Under the pieces are notes generated by a model. The model had not been told where the DNA came from and did no database searches. It saw nothing but the letters and a program-made list of their open reading frames with translations. Made by a program: the position numbers and the translations under genes. 64,000 nucleotides of DNA from Microvirga arabica (GTDB lineage Bacteria > Pseudomonadota > Alphaproteobacteria > Rhizobiales > Beijerinckiaceae): NCBI RefSeq assembly GCF_016811235.1, contig NZ_JAFBID010000006.1, forward strand, positions 94,857 to 158,856, read 5' to 3'. Below, in pieces: positions 28,201 to 36,364 of the stretch (positions are counted from its first letter, which is position 1; every line of letters begins with the position of its first letter).

Positions 28201-30350
28201 TTGGACGAGGCCTGACGATCTTCCGCCCCGCGATTACCGTTCACCTGCGCCCCGGGGGTGGACAGTTTACTCAGAAGGATTTCCTCCCTCTCGAGGATCA
28301 TTACTGCGAACAGACCGTCCAGACCCATATCATGGCGGCCTATGCCGAGCGCGGGCTGACCTCGATGAAAGAGGCAGAGAGGCTCGCGCAGGACTATTTC
28401 CAGCTGGACAAAGGAGCCTTCCTGAAGCGCTGGTTGCCGCATCGAGCGGGCGATTTGGACCGTCAAACCACACCGGAAAGCTGGCGGCAGATTGTTGAAA
28501 GTCTCGGAAATTCCGTGCAGTCGAAGATCGTTGCCGATGATCGCGAACAGACCAACGTGCTGGTGCTCGCAGGACCCGGCTCCGGAAAAACACGGGTGCT
28601 GGTGCATCGCGTTGCCTATCTGATCCGGGTCAAGCGTGAAGATCCGCGTGGCATACTTGTTCTAACATACAACCGCCATGCCGCAGTCGAGATCCGCAAG
28701 CGGCTGAAGGAGCTGATCGGCGATGATGCCAACAGCGTAACCGTCTCGACCTGTCACGCTCTAGCGATGCGACTAGTCGGTGCAAGCTTTGCGGGACAGG
28801 TCGAGGCGGATACCCCACATGACTTCGACAAAATTGTAATGGAGGCCGTCACCCTGCTGAAAGGCGAAGGCCTATCGAAGGTCGAGGCCGAGGCGCTCCG
28901 CGAAACCCTGATTCAGGGCTATCGCTGGATCCTCGTTGACGAATATCAGGACATCGGCCCCGAGGAATATGCCCTGATCGCCGCCGTAGCAGGCCGCTCG
29001 TTCGATGACCCGGACCAGCGCCTGAGCCTTTTTGCCGTGGGTGATGACGACCAGAACATCTATGCCTTCGCAGGTGCCTCGATCGATTACATCCGGCGCT
29101 TCGAAGCGGATTACTCAGCGAAGCCCACCTATCTGATTGAGAACTACCGTTCGACGCGGGCAATTATCGATGCAGCAAACCGCGTGATTGCGCCAGCCGC
29201 TAATCGGATGAAGACTGGCCATGACATCACCATCAATCGCGCCCGCGCTAAAGCCCCTGAAGGCGGCGTGCTGGCCTCGCAGGATCCGGTCGCGCAGGGC
29301 CGGGTTCAGCTTTTGCGCACAGCACCGGGCCTTGCAGCGCAGGCCAACGCCGCCGTCGATGAACTGGTCCGTCTGTCACAACTGGTCCCCGACTGGTCTT
29401 GGTCAAAGGCCGCGATCATCGCACGGGAATGGCGGCTTCTAGAGCCAGTGCGGAGCTATTGTGAGGCGCTCGACATCCCGGTTCAACTCGCAAGCGAGGC
29501 CATGCCTCCATTCTGGCGTTTACGGGAAGCTCAGGAATTCCTCAACTTCCTCAAGGCGGAGCCTGCGAAGATGATTGCGGCCGAGGCCGTGAGAGGGTTT
29601 ATCTCCAGGCAGCCTTCGAACCATTGGTGGGATCGGATCTCGGACGGTATCACGGCACTCGACGCCGAACTCGATGGGAAAGCTGTTCCGGTCGCAGATA
29701 TCATCGAGCTGGTGGTCGAATGGACTCGGGACACTCGTCAGGAGCAACGAGGATTGCTGCTTTTGACCGCGCATCGCGCCAAAGGCCTAGAGTTTGACGA
29801 TGTCGTCATCCTTGACGGCGGCTGGGATCGATCCTCGAAGGGGGAGGACCGCGATGCCCCACTCCGGCTGTTTTACGTCGCCATGACGCGGGCAAAGCGC
29901 AGCCTCGCGATCGTTTCAATGCAGGGTCGGCATCCGATCTTGCAAGATGCCGCAGCAACCTTACTGCAGCGGCAGATCACCCCAGATGAGAGAGCCCAGG
30001 CGGATTGTGGTTTGCAGTATCAGACCGTAGAACCACGCATGGTGGATCTGTCCTGGGTAGGCAGGCAGGCGGCAAACCACCCGGCCCATCAGGCTCTCGC
30101 TCGGATACAAACCGGTGATCCTATCGAACTGATAAAGTGCGATGGACGCTGGGAGATTCGCAATGAAAAGGGAGTGACTATTGGACGGATGGCTCAGAGC
30201 TACACGCCGCCCACCGGCTCGCGCTTCATTCGAGGCAAGGCCAGCGCAATCATCCGTTGGCGTAAGGTCGACAACGCAGAGGATTTCCGCGGCGCTCTTC
30301 GGCGCGAAGCTTGGGAGGTTGTCCTCCCAGAGTTGGTTTTCCGGCATTGA
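25227..30350 (+). CDS. DEDD exonuclease-RecQ-UvrD multidomain helicase
   Basis: A very large protein of 1707 aa. Residues about 15-145 resemble a DEDD-type 3'-5' exonuclease: Asp21/Glu23 (LSIDLEVD), Asp78 (GHNIIRFDLPH), Asp135 (NDPELDARLVLDVL), although the usual His or Tyr of motif III is not evident. Residues about 300-660 are a RecQ helicase: Walker A LPTGTGKSVCYQ near 323-330, LDEAHCVSKWGHDFRPDY, and motif VI EAGRAGRDRDP. Residues about 1100-1590 are a UvrD/PcrA-type SF1 helicase: AGPGSGKT near 1115, DEYQD near 1238, VGDDDQNIYAF, ENYRSTRAI, TAHRAKGLEFDDVV, YVAMTRAKRSL. All helicase motors look intact. It stands alone as a single-gene unit, probably acting on foreign or damaged DNA. Confidence 0.9.
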   Translation: MDGATTGHIDDFLLNRCLSIDLEVDPGQAKIFAFAAVRRQDQEKVVFRNGNQAVALDRLESLASGADFLLGHNIIRFDLPHLVAVRPRLARLATKPIDTLWLNPLAFPRNPYNHLVKHHHDGRLHAGHVNDPELDARLVLDVLANQIAAFATLAKERPAALIAYHYLTTCMQGSDGFDALFTDIRKAPRPGVAQAEKAMKELLDGQACASRIHQTLNRLSSPQLSWPMAYALSWISVAGGDSVMPPWVRAQFREASLIVRHLRDRACDDPGCHWCREKNNPKKALSRWFGFDSFRPEPKDDVGRPLQERIVAEAMGGKSVLGILPTGTGKSVCYQIPALARFDKIGALSVVISPLVALMADQVQGLARHGISGCVTINGLLSMPERHAALDQVRLGEAAMLLISPEQLRSPSVRAVLAQREVGYWILDEAHCVSKWGHDFRPDYRYVSRFIREYSGDQEPAPVICLTATAKPEVVRDIRDHFQSRLGVELLLLDGGATRQNLAFEVHETHRSRKLADILDMIERALPRDGASGAVVYCATRATTERVASFLQQQGLAADFFHAGLTPERKHEVQERFRVGELRVIAATNAFGMGIDKPDIRLVVHGDIPGSLENYLQEAGRAGRDRDPAVCVLLFTTEDVERQFSLSARSRLARHEISAILKALRRLDTRGKHNGEVVATPGEIVREETAQEFERDNATDDTRVKTAVAWLEESTLLTREENRVQVFPSSLRIRTLTEAEEILSKIELTRTRRKQLLDLVRHLMTASPDAGVSTDELSGASGLTGGALRKALSDLEALGIATDDTAITIFVHVGVEGASKQRFQVASALEAALIDAMREASPDAEGGEAQPLHLAATCQVLRDQGHLGVRPDLVEAHLRSLAQDGRDEDGGRGNIHLRKVNRNTCFVRLQRSWEMVSRTAEIRRRGAELLIQHLEALVAKGTRGKDVRVETTMGKMQSAITGDVFLKGSVRDVTKLLGRALMWLHEQGVITLGRGLTIFRPAITVHLRPGGGQFTQKDFLPLEDHYCEQTVQTHIMAAYAERGLTSMKEAERLAQDYFQLDKGAFLKRWLPHRAGDLDRQTTPESWRQIVESLGNSVQSKIVADDREQTNVLVLAGPGSGKTRVLVHRVAYLIRVKREDPRGILVLTYNRHAAVEIRKRLKELIGDDANSVTVSTCHALAMRLVGASFAGQVEADTPHDFDKIVMEAVTLLKGEGLSKVEAEALRETLIQGYRWILVDEYQDIGPEEYALIAAVAGRSFDDPDQRLSLFAVGDDDQNIYAFAGASIDYIRRFEADYSAKPTYLIENYRSTRAIIDAANRVIAPAANRMKTGHDITINRARAKAPEGGVLASQDPVAQGRVQLLRTAPGLAAQANAAVDELVRLSQLVPDWSWSKAAIIAREWRLLEPVRSYCEALDIPVQLASEAMPPFWRLREAQEFLNFLKAEPAKMIAAEAVRGFISRQPSNHWWDRISDGITALDAELDGKAVPVADIIELVVEWTRDTRQEQRGLLLLTAHRAKGLEFDDVVILDGGWDRSSKGEDRDAPLRLFYVAMTRAKRSLAIVSMQGRHPILQDAAATLLQRQITPDERAQADCGLQYQTVEPRMVDLSWVGRQAANHPAHQALARIQTGDPIELIKCDGRWEIRNEKGVTIGRMAQSYTPPTGSRFIRGKASAIIRWRKVDNAEDFRGALRREAWEVVLPELVFRH

Positions 30351-30707
30351 GGGGCGCATCATGATCTCGTTGGAACGACGAAGTGGCTGGTTGCAATTGT
30401 CAGAGTTATGAATGAGACCATGCCGCGAGAAAGATTGTGGATGAATCTAACCAATATAAAACGTCTAGAGCCTCACCAGATTGTCCGGATCCGACAGGGC
30501 TTAACTTGCGCCAACTTCGACTCCCGCGAGAATGACTTTTTTCTGGCAATTTCCACGTGACTACCGAGTGTGACGCAGGGCATGAGCGAGAACAATCAAC
30601 GGCGCGCCCGAATTAAGGCTATATTGGAGCTGAGCGAGATCCTTCATGAACCGCTTTGATCGCTACTCGTGTTAACCTATTTCACCTGAATACCGCTTCG
30701 TTTCATC
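30351..30707. other. Intergenic region with a degenerate dispersed repeat
   Basis: This 357-bp gap contains two short blocks (30470-30503 and about 30581-30611) that match blocks at 34671-34705 and about 34791-34820 with similar spacing. They look like remnants of one decayed gene or element copied twice. Confidence 0.5.
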
Positions 30708-31610
30708 ATGCTGTCGTTGCCAGCAGAAGCCGGCTACGGCTTTAATGAGCCACTTAAGCTAGATAAATTACAATCAGGTAAGATTATGCCGTGGGGACCT
30801 TTCCAAGAGCAACAACTCTACAATCGGCGACGTGATATCCACGCCGTCTATGGAGGACAACAACAAGGCGGCATCTGCACGCCGGGTGAGCACACCGTCG
30901 TAATCGTCTTCACTGGCGAGAGCGGTGAGCAGCACGGCTATGCGGACGGCTGGACGAACGAAGGCACCTTTCGCTACTTTGGCGAGGGTCAAGTTGGGGA
31001 AATGGTCTTCCAACGTGGCAATCGCGCCATCCGCGACCATCTCATGGACGGCAAGGACCTCCTCGTCTTCCAGACGAGGGGCCGGGAAGGAGTGCGGTTT
31101 CTAGGGCAGTTCGAATGTGCTGGTTACAGCTTCGAGATGGCACCAGACCGGGAAGGCAATCAGCGTCGGGCTATTGTATTCGAGCTCGTTCCTAGTAGCG
31201 CCACAGACGATCTGATCGAAACAGAACAGCTGCCCGACCAAGCTGAGACCGACCTCTCAGCTCTGCGCCGACGGGCTTTCATTGCCGCACAAAGCACGCC
31301 TCAGACCACTGGCGCCGAGGCTCGGCGCAGCCTTTACCGTCGGTCAGAAGCCGTGCGTCGCTACGTCCTCGCGAGAGCAGCAGGTGTATGTGAAAGCTGT
31401 GAGAAGCCAGCCCCGTTCATGACCTTGAAAGGGCAGCCCTATTTGGAGCCTCATCATACGCGTCGACTTAGTGATGGTGGGCCGGACGATCCTCGCTTTG
31501 TCGGAGCAGTTTGTCCAAGCTGCCATCGAGAAATTCACCATGGTGTTCATGGGTCAGCGAAGAACGACGTTTTGATTGAAGTTATCCGACGGAAGGAGGC
31601 TGGCGCTTAA
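30708..31610 (+). CDS. SRA-like/HNH endonuclease, type IV restriction-like
   Basis: Protein of 300 aa. Residues about 30-165 match the ScoMcrA-type SRA-like domain that reads modified bases (LYNRRRDIHAVYGGQQQGG, ICTPGEHTVVIVFTGESGEQ, HGYADGW). Residues about 215-285 are an HNH nuclease with zinc-binding Cys228/Cys231 and Cys269/Cys272, catalytic-region His249-His250 and His277. The predicted role is cutting DNA carrying modified cytosines or other modified bases. The start is uncertain: ATG 30708 or ATG 30786, the latter just before the conserved part. The stop overlaps that of the converging gene at 31607 (shared TTAA). Confidence 0.83.
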   Translation: MLSLPAEAGYGFNEPLKLDKLQSGKIMPWGPFQEQQLYNRRRDIHAVYGGQQQGGICTPGEHTVVIVFTGESGEQHGYADGWTNEGTFRYFGEGQVGEMVFQRGNRAIRDHLMDGKDLLVFQTRGREGVRFLGQFECAGYSFEMAPDREGNQRRAIVFELVPSSATDDLIETEQLPDQAETDLSALRRRAFIAAQSTPQTTGAEARRSLYRRSEAVRRYVLARAAGVCESCEKPAPFMTLKGQPYLEPHHTRRLSDGGPDDPRFVGAVCPSCHREIHHGVHGSAKNDVLIEVIRRKEAGA

Positions 31611-32041
31611 CCGTTGGCTGCGATTAGCGGTATCCGTCGACAAACCCTTGGATCATCGCGGTCACATACCCAAACCTCAACCTCCGGGAACGGAGTAAGC
31701 AGCGGCATGAGCGCCGCATCTGTCTCGTGGCACAAGAGAATGGAGCGGACGGTTGCCGCTCCAGCTGCCTGAGCCAGGCGGGCAGAGAACAATGCCTGCC
31801 CCATTAGATACATGCCCATCCGGCCAGTCTTTGTCTGCACCACGATTACGTTAAGCCCAGCAAACGAAGGATAGTTAGCAACTCGGGCCCGGCCCCGAGG
31901 CTCGTCTGGTAGAATCACTGCATCGGCTCGGCGAGGAACCCTGTCAAACGACCCTCGCACCAAGGGGTATTCTGGAATGAAAGCTCCACGCTCTAATGTC
32001 GCCCAGAACCCCTCAGTCATAGGCGTTTCATGCTTACTCAT
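31607..32041 (-). CDS. Hypothetical protein in the HNH-methyltransferase operon
   Basis: Frame of 144 aa, ATG start. Last gene of a leftward set starting at 33646 (HNH protein, methyltransferase, this gene), only 5 bp after the methyltransferase stop. Parts such as LNVIVVQTKTGRMGMYLMGQALFSARLA and VRSILLCHETDAALMPLL suggest an alpha/beta fold; the VQTKTG stretch is reminiscent of nuclease-like or sensor domains but is not diagnostic. No family recognised. Confidence 0.6.
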   Translation of the reverse strand: MSKHETPMTEGFWATLERGAFIPEYPLVRGSFDRVPRRADAVILPDEPRGRARVANYPSFAGLNVIVVQTKTGRMGMYLMGQALFSARLAQAAGAATVRSILLCHETDAALMPLLTPFPEVEVWVCDRDDPRVCRRIPLIAANG

Positions 32042-32046
32042 AAGGC

Positions 32047-32631
32047 TTACTCTGCTCGCCGCGAAAGAGCACTGAGCCAGCGCTCCCCCGTTCGTCCGGG
32101 CCTAACGTCCTCTGAGGTCCAGATCTCAATGAGGTTAAGGTCACCTGCTCGTCTAAGCTCAGTCTGAAGAGCTTCCTCATTCATATCTGTGAAGCGCCTT
32201 CCATCCTTCTCACGGTCGTCCATTCCGTATTTGAAGGAAAGATACAGAATCCCCTCAGGTTTCAGAGCCCGTCGAAGCTTAGCGATAATGCGTGACAAGT
32301 CGGAGCGAGGAACATGGAGTAGAGAGGCGCTTGCCCAAATACCATCGAAGTGATTGTCCCAGTCAACCTGCTCAAATGTCATTTGCCGGACTGGTAAGCC
32401 GCTATGTTCGGAGGACATACGAACCATCTCTGCGGACGCATCGAAAGCTTCAACCTCGTAGCCTCGCTCCACGAAGGCTTTAGCATCTCGGCCCGATCCA
32501 CAGCCTGCGTCGAGAATGCGCCCAGCCTTCGGCACATGGCACAGAAAACGATTTTGAGCCTCACTCATGTCCGCGGCGACCGTCAGGGCGAAAAAGCTGC
32601 CTGCATTCAGGTTGTAGAATTCAACTGACAT
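32047..32631 (-). CDS. Class I SAM-dependent methyltransferase
   Basis: Protein of 194 aa from ATG 32631, overlapping the upstream HNH gene by 11 bp; a longer frame to 32721 would sit inside that gene. Motif I is ILDAGCGSGRDAKAF, the acidic motif II is YEVEAFDASAEM, and a post-motif strand is FDGIWASASLLHVPRSDL. The (N/D)PP(Y/F) motif of DNA adenine/cytosine-N4 methylases is absent, and no 5mC Cys motif is seen, so the target may be a small molecule, RNA or protein rather than DNA. Tight coupling to a nuclease gene makes a protective or activating role possible. Confidence 0.85.
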   Translation of the reverse strand: MSVEFYNLNAGSFFALTVAADMSEAQNRFLCHVPKAGRILDAGCGSGRDAKAFVERGYEVEAFDASAEMVRMSSEHSGLPVRQMTFEQVDWDNHFDGIWASASLLHVPRSDLSRIIAKLRRALKPEGILYLSFKYGMDDREKDGRRFTDMNEEALQTELRRAGDLNLIEIWTSEDVRPGRTGERWLSALSRRAE

Positions 32632-33646
32632 CAAAAACTGGCCTCCCTTGCTGCTCTGGCTCCCAATCATGGATCCGCAAACGTTTCGCCTCCGAGTGCA
32701 CCGTCTGGAGATAACTAGCACGTTCCGGTGTTGATCGGCCTGTTTGCATTATGAGAGTTTCCCGAAGTGGATGATGGCTCTGGATCAGGTATTCATTGCG
32801 AGCGTGAAGCCGCCCCAGCGACGCGATGGATGGGATCCTGTCTGACTTGCCTTCCATGCCACGATTGCAGCCAACACACGCAAGCACAAGGTTCCAGACT
32901 CCATCTAGATTGCCGGGAAGGAATGGTTTGAGAACATGCGGGATAAAATGATCGACGTCAGCCAATGCTGAGTCGCCTGGAACAATAGAGATAGGCGCAT
33001 AGCAGTAGAAGCAGTGCCCTTTCTGATAACCATTCAAAGCATGACGGCAAGAGGTAACAGCCTGCCGTCTATGAGATTGACTGACGAAGAGGTCCTCTGT
33101 CTGGGCATCGAAAGCGATTAACGAGCGATTAAGTCCAAGCTCCCAAGCAGTCTCAACCAGCCGCCAACGAGATTCTGTTTCATGTTTTAGCCCCTCGGGT
33201 GATGAGGCAGCGTTGAGACGCCAGAAATCGTCTGTTAAGCGAATGCCGCCATTGGTTCGTCGCTCATCGACAAAGAATCGATTTGGAAGTTTGCGAGCAT
33301 CGAGATTGTGGAAGGCATCTATGACGTTCACGAACCCGAGTTTCGCTGTCGCGTTTCGCAGTTGATCGTCTGTTAGCTCCCTGGCGTTCCATTGCTTGCA
33401 CGCCTCTAGGAAGCGGCTCGAGGAGTTTGTTGCCTGGCGCGGTGCAATCCTGAGGTGAGCACAAACCTCACGTGCGAAGGGTAGTGCAAGCTCTTCCAAC
33501 TTGATCAAGTCACTGGACGGCGAGAGCGACAGCAGCACTTTCGAGAGGGCAAACTTGTATGAGGCCGCGTTGCGCCCAAAGAGGATGATCGCTCGCCATT
33601 GGTTTGCGAGCGTGGGCTCAACATCAAGAAAGTGTATCATCATCAA
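32621..33646 (-). CDS. HNH endonuclease-domain protein
   Basis: Protein of 341 aa. The N-terminal 200 residues are of unknown family. The C-terminal part has a beta-beta-alpha-metal HNH fold: Cys212/Cys215 (CFYC), Asp232-His233 (DVDHFIPH), Asn252, Cys257/Cys260 (CVGCN). First gene of the leftward nuclease-methyltransferase-unknown operon; the methyltransferase start lies within its last codons. The long N-terminal domain probably decides target or trigger. It could be a restriction or abortive-infection nuclease; not assignable to a named system by eye. Confidence 0.8.
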   Translation of the reverse strand: MMMIHFLDVEPTLANQWRAIILFGRNAASYKFALSKVLLSLSPSSDLIKLEELALPFAREVCAHLRIAPRQATNSSSRFLEACKQWNARELTDDQLRNATAKLGFVNVIDAFHNLDARKLPNRFFVDERRTNGGIRLTDDFWRLNAASSPEGLKHETESRWRLVETAWELGLNRSLIAFDAQTEDLFVSQSHRRQAVTSCRHALNGYQKGHCFYCYAPISIVPGDSALADVDHFIPHVLKPFLPGNLDGVWNLVLACVGCNRGMEGKSDRIPSIASLGRLHARNEYLIQSHHPLRETLIMQTGRSTPERASYLQTVHSEAKRLRIHDWEPEQQGRPVFDVS

Positions 33647-33767
33647 GCCAGCCGCATTGAAATTGATTTAGGCAAGTTAGACCCGCCATACGGCCTGCTG
33701 CCCCGCCGAAGCTGTGGAACACTTGTGAAGGTGCATGAACATTATTGTTCAATCCAGCGGAATCTAA

Positions 33768-34406
33768 CTAGAGCTTTTTGAGGGCCTTCAATCTTTCGTG
33801 GACCTCCTCGATTCTTAGACGCCGCAGGTTTTGGTTCAGCCATTTACCCTGAGCCGTTGGATGTGGTAGATCATCATCAAAAGGTATATTGTATTTGGTC
33901 ATCCCGTCGCGAGCAACGCTTCCATAAGCGATGATGATCTGAGGCTGCCAAAAGGCGATCTCTCTCTTGAGCCAGTTAGCACCCAGCTCGATCGCTTCGG
34001 CATTGGGCTTTTCGGCATTCTGCCCTACCTTTTTGAATGTTGTGCAGCGAACTAGATTCGTGAAAATGGCGTGCCGTGTAAGCTCTAATGGTGATAAGCG
34101 GGACAAGCGGCATGCCTCGATTCGAGCCGTTGAAAGTGTATCAGAGAACGGACTATCCCTCTCTAGGATTTCCCCAGAAAGCATCCAGAGCCTCTCAACT
34201 AACTGACGGGGTGTTGCTCCAGCTTCGAGACTCTTCTCTTTCGCGACAGGATCACCAGGATTCTGTAGAACGAACATCCACTTGAGAGATCCTGGTTTCG
34301 CGCGGGTGAAGGTGCCCCTGGGCCGACAGCCTGGCTCATTTCTGACCTTCGCACCGTGGTATCCCTCAAGTATCTCCGTATAGAAGTCGTGAAACGGAAG
34401 TGCCAT
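33768..34406 (-). CDS. Uracil-DNA glycosylase superfamily protein
   Basis: Protein of 212 aa from ATG 34406 (MALPFHDFYTEI); an upstream start at 34433 is possible. UDG-fold features: strand and loop MFVLQNPGDP (water-activating loop position), FTNLVRCTTFKK, a helix followed by QPQIIIAYGSVARDG, and the HPTAQGKW segment that matches the HPS/HPT leucine-loop motif. The four Fe-S cysteines of family 4 are absent. It could excise uracil or another altered base, or act in defence against base-modified DNA. It lies 121 bp upstream of the HNH gene on the same strand and may share its transcript. Confidence 0.72.
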   Translation of the reverse strand: MALPFHDFYTEILEGYHGAKVRNEPGCRPRGTFTRAKPGSLKWMFVLQNPGDPVAKEKSLEAGATPRQLVERLWMLSGEILERDSPFSDTLSTARIEACRLSRLSPLELTRHAIFTNLVRCTTFKKVGQNAEKPNAEAIELGANWLKREIAFWQPQIIIAYGSVARDGMTKYNIPFDDDLPHPTAQGKWLNQNLRRLRIEEVHERLKALKKL

Positions 34407-35659
34407 CCTAAGCCCCGAAAGTCGTCGTTGCACCTTCCGACGTTGCCATAGCTCAGATCCTAGGCCAAGGTCCCTAAGGGACTATGCCATACGCCGTCAC
34501 GTGGTTCGATATCCAGCAAGGGAGATATCGGGCATCTCTGGGCTATATGGGTCTCGCGGAGACCGGGGGTTCATGGCAGCGAGCGGAAGCAACCGAACCA
34601 AGTCCGAAGCGGTCAAAATACCTCGGAGAGGCTGTTTGAACTTAACTTGCCTCCGACCCGCTTTGACCGGATAGAGCCTCGCCAAATTGTCCGGATCAGA
34701 CAGGATCAAGACAGAAGGTGCCTTTTATAACCTGGTGCGCTCGTCGGAATGGCTTGTTTCTGGTCTTTTCGGCGTTCGTGCAGGACGAGACGCTCGGCAT
34801 CGGCGAGGACAATCAATGGCGCGCCCGCTCAGAGGTATTCCCTAAGCGGAGGTGGTATTTTCCCGCAGTCTTTTTAACCGTGACTAGCGTTAACCAGCTT
34901 CAACTAGTGGCTCGTTCGACGGTTCGAAGACGCCGCTTGCCAGCTTCCTGCTGAAGATGACATCCCAGGACGAGCGTCGAGGTGTAGCCGACACAGAATG
35001 GAAGGCCTCCGAGGGGCATCGATCCTTCTAGGACTTCGCCTTCATGGGTGCACGTGAGGGTGAGTGGGCAATTGAGCTATGCTCCGAGATTAGACGCGTT
35101 GCAGAGTCCCCTCCGAAGCCCGCTGGTGGCGGTTTAGGGGATTTAGGCTACTGGCTAGCCGGAGAAGAAGAGGGCCCTCCGTGGACTTCTTTGAGGCTCC
35201 TTCCGCGCGAGGGCGCCCTCCCTCGAGGTGCTGGAGGAGCATGGGTCCCACGAGCCGGGAGTGGAGATTGGAAGGCCAGTGATACGTGGCGGCCGGTATT
35301 CCGGAGGGGCGCCACTTGCGATCCGGAGATCAAGCAGGCGAAGCCCACAAGGAGATCCGTGGCGTCTCTTCCTTCTATCCCTGCTTTTTCTTTACCCTGG
35401 TAATCCTCTCCGGAGAGGGAGCTCAAAGGCATGACGATCCGGGAGCGAAGCGACCAGGATCGTCGTAGGCGAGCGGAGCTCGCCGTGAAAGGGAAACGTC
35501 GTTAATATACTTATATACTCTATATATTGATTACATCCTCTATATAGAGGAATGGCGAACATCCGGTATTCCAAAAAAGCTACGTGGCCCAGGGACTTGC
35601 TTGTCTTGGACCACGCAAGGTTTGAAAGAGCCTTTAAGATCAGGCTGCGCGGGGCTGCG
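34407..35659. other. Long noncoding region: repeat remnants and dense palindromes
   Basis: This 1253-bp stretch has no convincing gene. The left part (34671-34820) carries the second copy of a degenerate repeat also seen near 30.5 kb. The right part (35170-35550) contains many perfect palindromes and inverted repeats, several built from CCTC/GAGG arms, ending in a very AT-rich block (35504-35545). A 119-codon frame at 35044-35403 has low-complexity composition and is not called. Confidence 0.5.
35170..35550. repeat. Cluster of palindromes with CCTC/GAGG arms
   Basis: Perfect palindromes at 35170-35179 (GAGGGCCCTC), 35209-35220 (GAGGGCGCCCTC), 35221-35228 (CCTCGAGG), 35405-35418 (CCTCTCCGGAGAGG) and 35537-35550 (CCTCTATATAGAGG). 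Inverted repeats GACGATCC/GGATCGTC (35433-35464) and GGCGAGC-GGA-GCTCGCC (35468-35484) lie between them. Together with the AT-rich block this looks like a replication/transfer origin, a multi-operator region, or a structured RNA; which one cannot be decided here. Confidence 0.5.
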
Positions 35660-36364
35660 TCATTTGGATAACGCAGCTTTGCCCTTCTCGAGACGAGCGA
35701 TCAGACAGTCCGGAGCCCAGACACCGCCCGGCTGCTCCAGCTCATTGATCGTCTTGCTCCACGTGCGGATCTGATGACGAGTAACTGCCTCGCCCGGGAA
35801 ATGCTCACTATAGCGCGCTGCGATCTTCGCGGCGCTCACCCCCGGACCGAACGTCAGGTTAGCGAGCTGAGTAGCTGTCCATGTTTTGACGTAGACCTCT
35901 TCCTGGCCCCGCAACTGCTCCAAGCGTTTGTCGCTGCGAGGCTTCTTCGTGCCTGCGCGAAGAAGCTTCAGACGTAGCGCACCTTCTTGCTTGATCGCAT
36001 CAAGAGCTTTAAATCCTTCTGACTCTCGCTCAGCACGCTTGGCCGCATGACGAGCTGCATCTTTCCACGCTTTACGGCGCTTCGTCTTGGCCTCCTGTTC
36101 TGAGCGCCACAAAGCGTAATAATTGATCCTTGGCAGTTTGTTCTGATCAGCAGCCGTGTGCCAGGTATCTGTAGAATTGGCTGTGTCGGGAAAAATGGCC
36201 TTGATCATCCGGCTCACACCGCGGTTCCACATCCACGCTTGATGTTCTCCAAGCGGCAAATCAAGGCGGTCAACCTCGCAAACATCTTCCTCGGTCAAGA
36301 AGCTGAATGGATGCGAAGACAAACGCTTGGAGTTACCATGGTTGTGATCAGAGTCATCATTCAT
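35660..36364 (-). CDS. Hypothetical basic DNA-binding-like protein
   Basis: Protein of 234 aa, ATG start overlapping the previous gene's TGA (ATGA). The middle (residues about 85-145) is a charged, Lys/Arg/Glu-rich probable coiled coil (EQEAKTKRRKAWKDAARHAA). The end contains a helix-turn-helix-like stretch, SAAKIAARYSEHFPGEAVTR. No family recognised. Coupling to the preceding gene and closeness to the integrase suggest a plasmid- or element-maintenance or regulatory role. Confidence 0.6.
   Translation of the reverse strand: MNDDSDHNHGNSKRLSSHPFSFLTEEDVCEVDRLDLPLGEHQAWMWNRGVSRMIKAIFPDTANSTDTWHTAADQNKLPRINYYALWRSEQEAKTKRRKAWKDAARHAAKRAERESEGFKALDAIKQEGALRLKLLRAGTKKPRSDKRLEQLRGQEEVYVKTWTATQLANLTFGPGVSAAKIAARYSEHFPGEAVTRHQIRTWSKTINELEQPGGVWAPDCLIARLEKGKAALSK

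Noticed and set aside
35044..35403. A 119-codon open frame in the palindrome-rich gap
   Set aside because: Composition is Gly/Pro/Arg-rich and reflects the repeats; no family features. Treated as noncoding.
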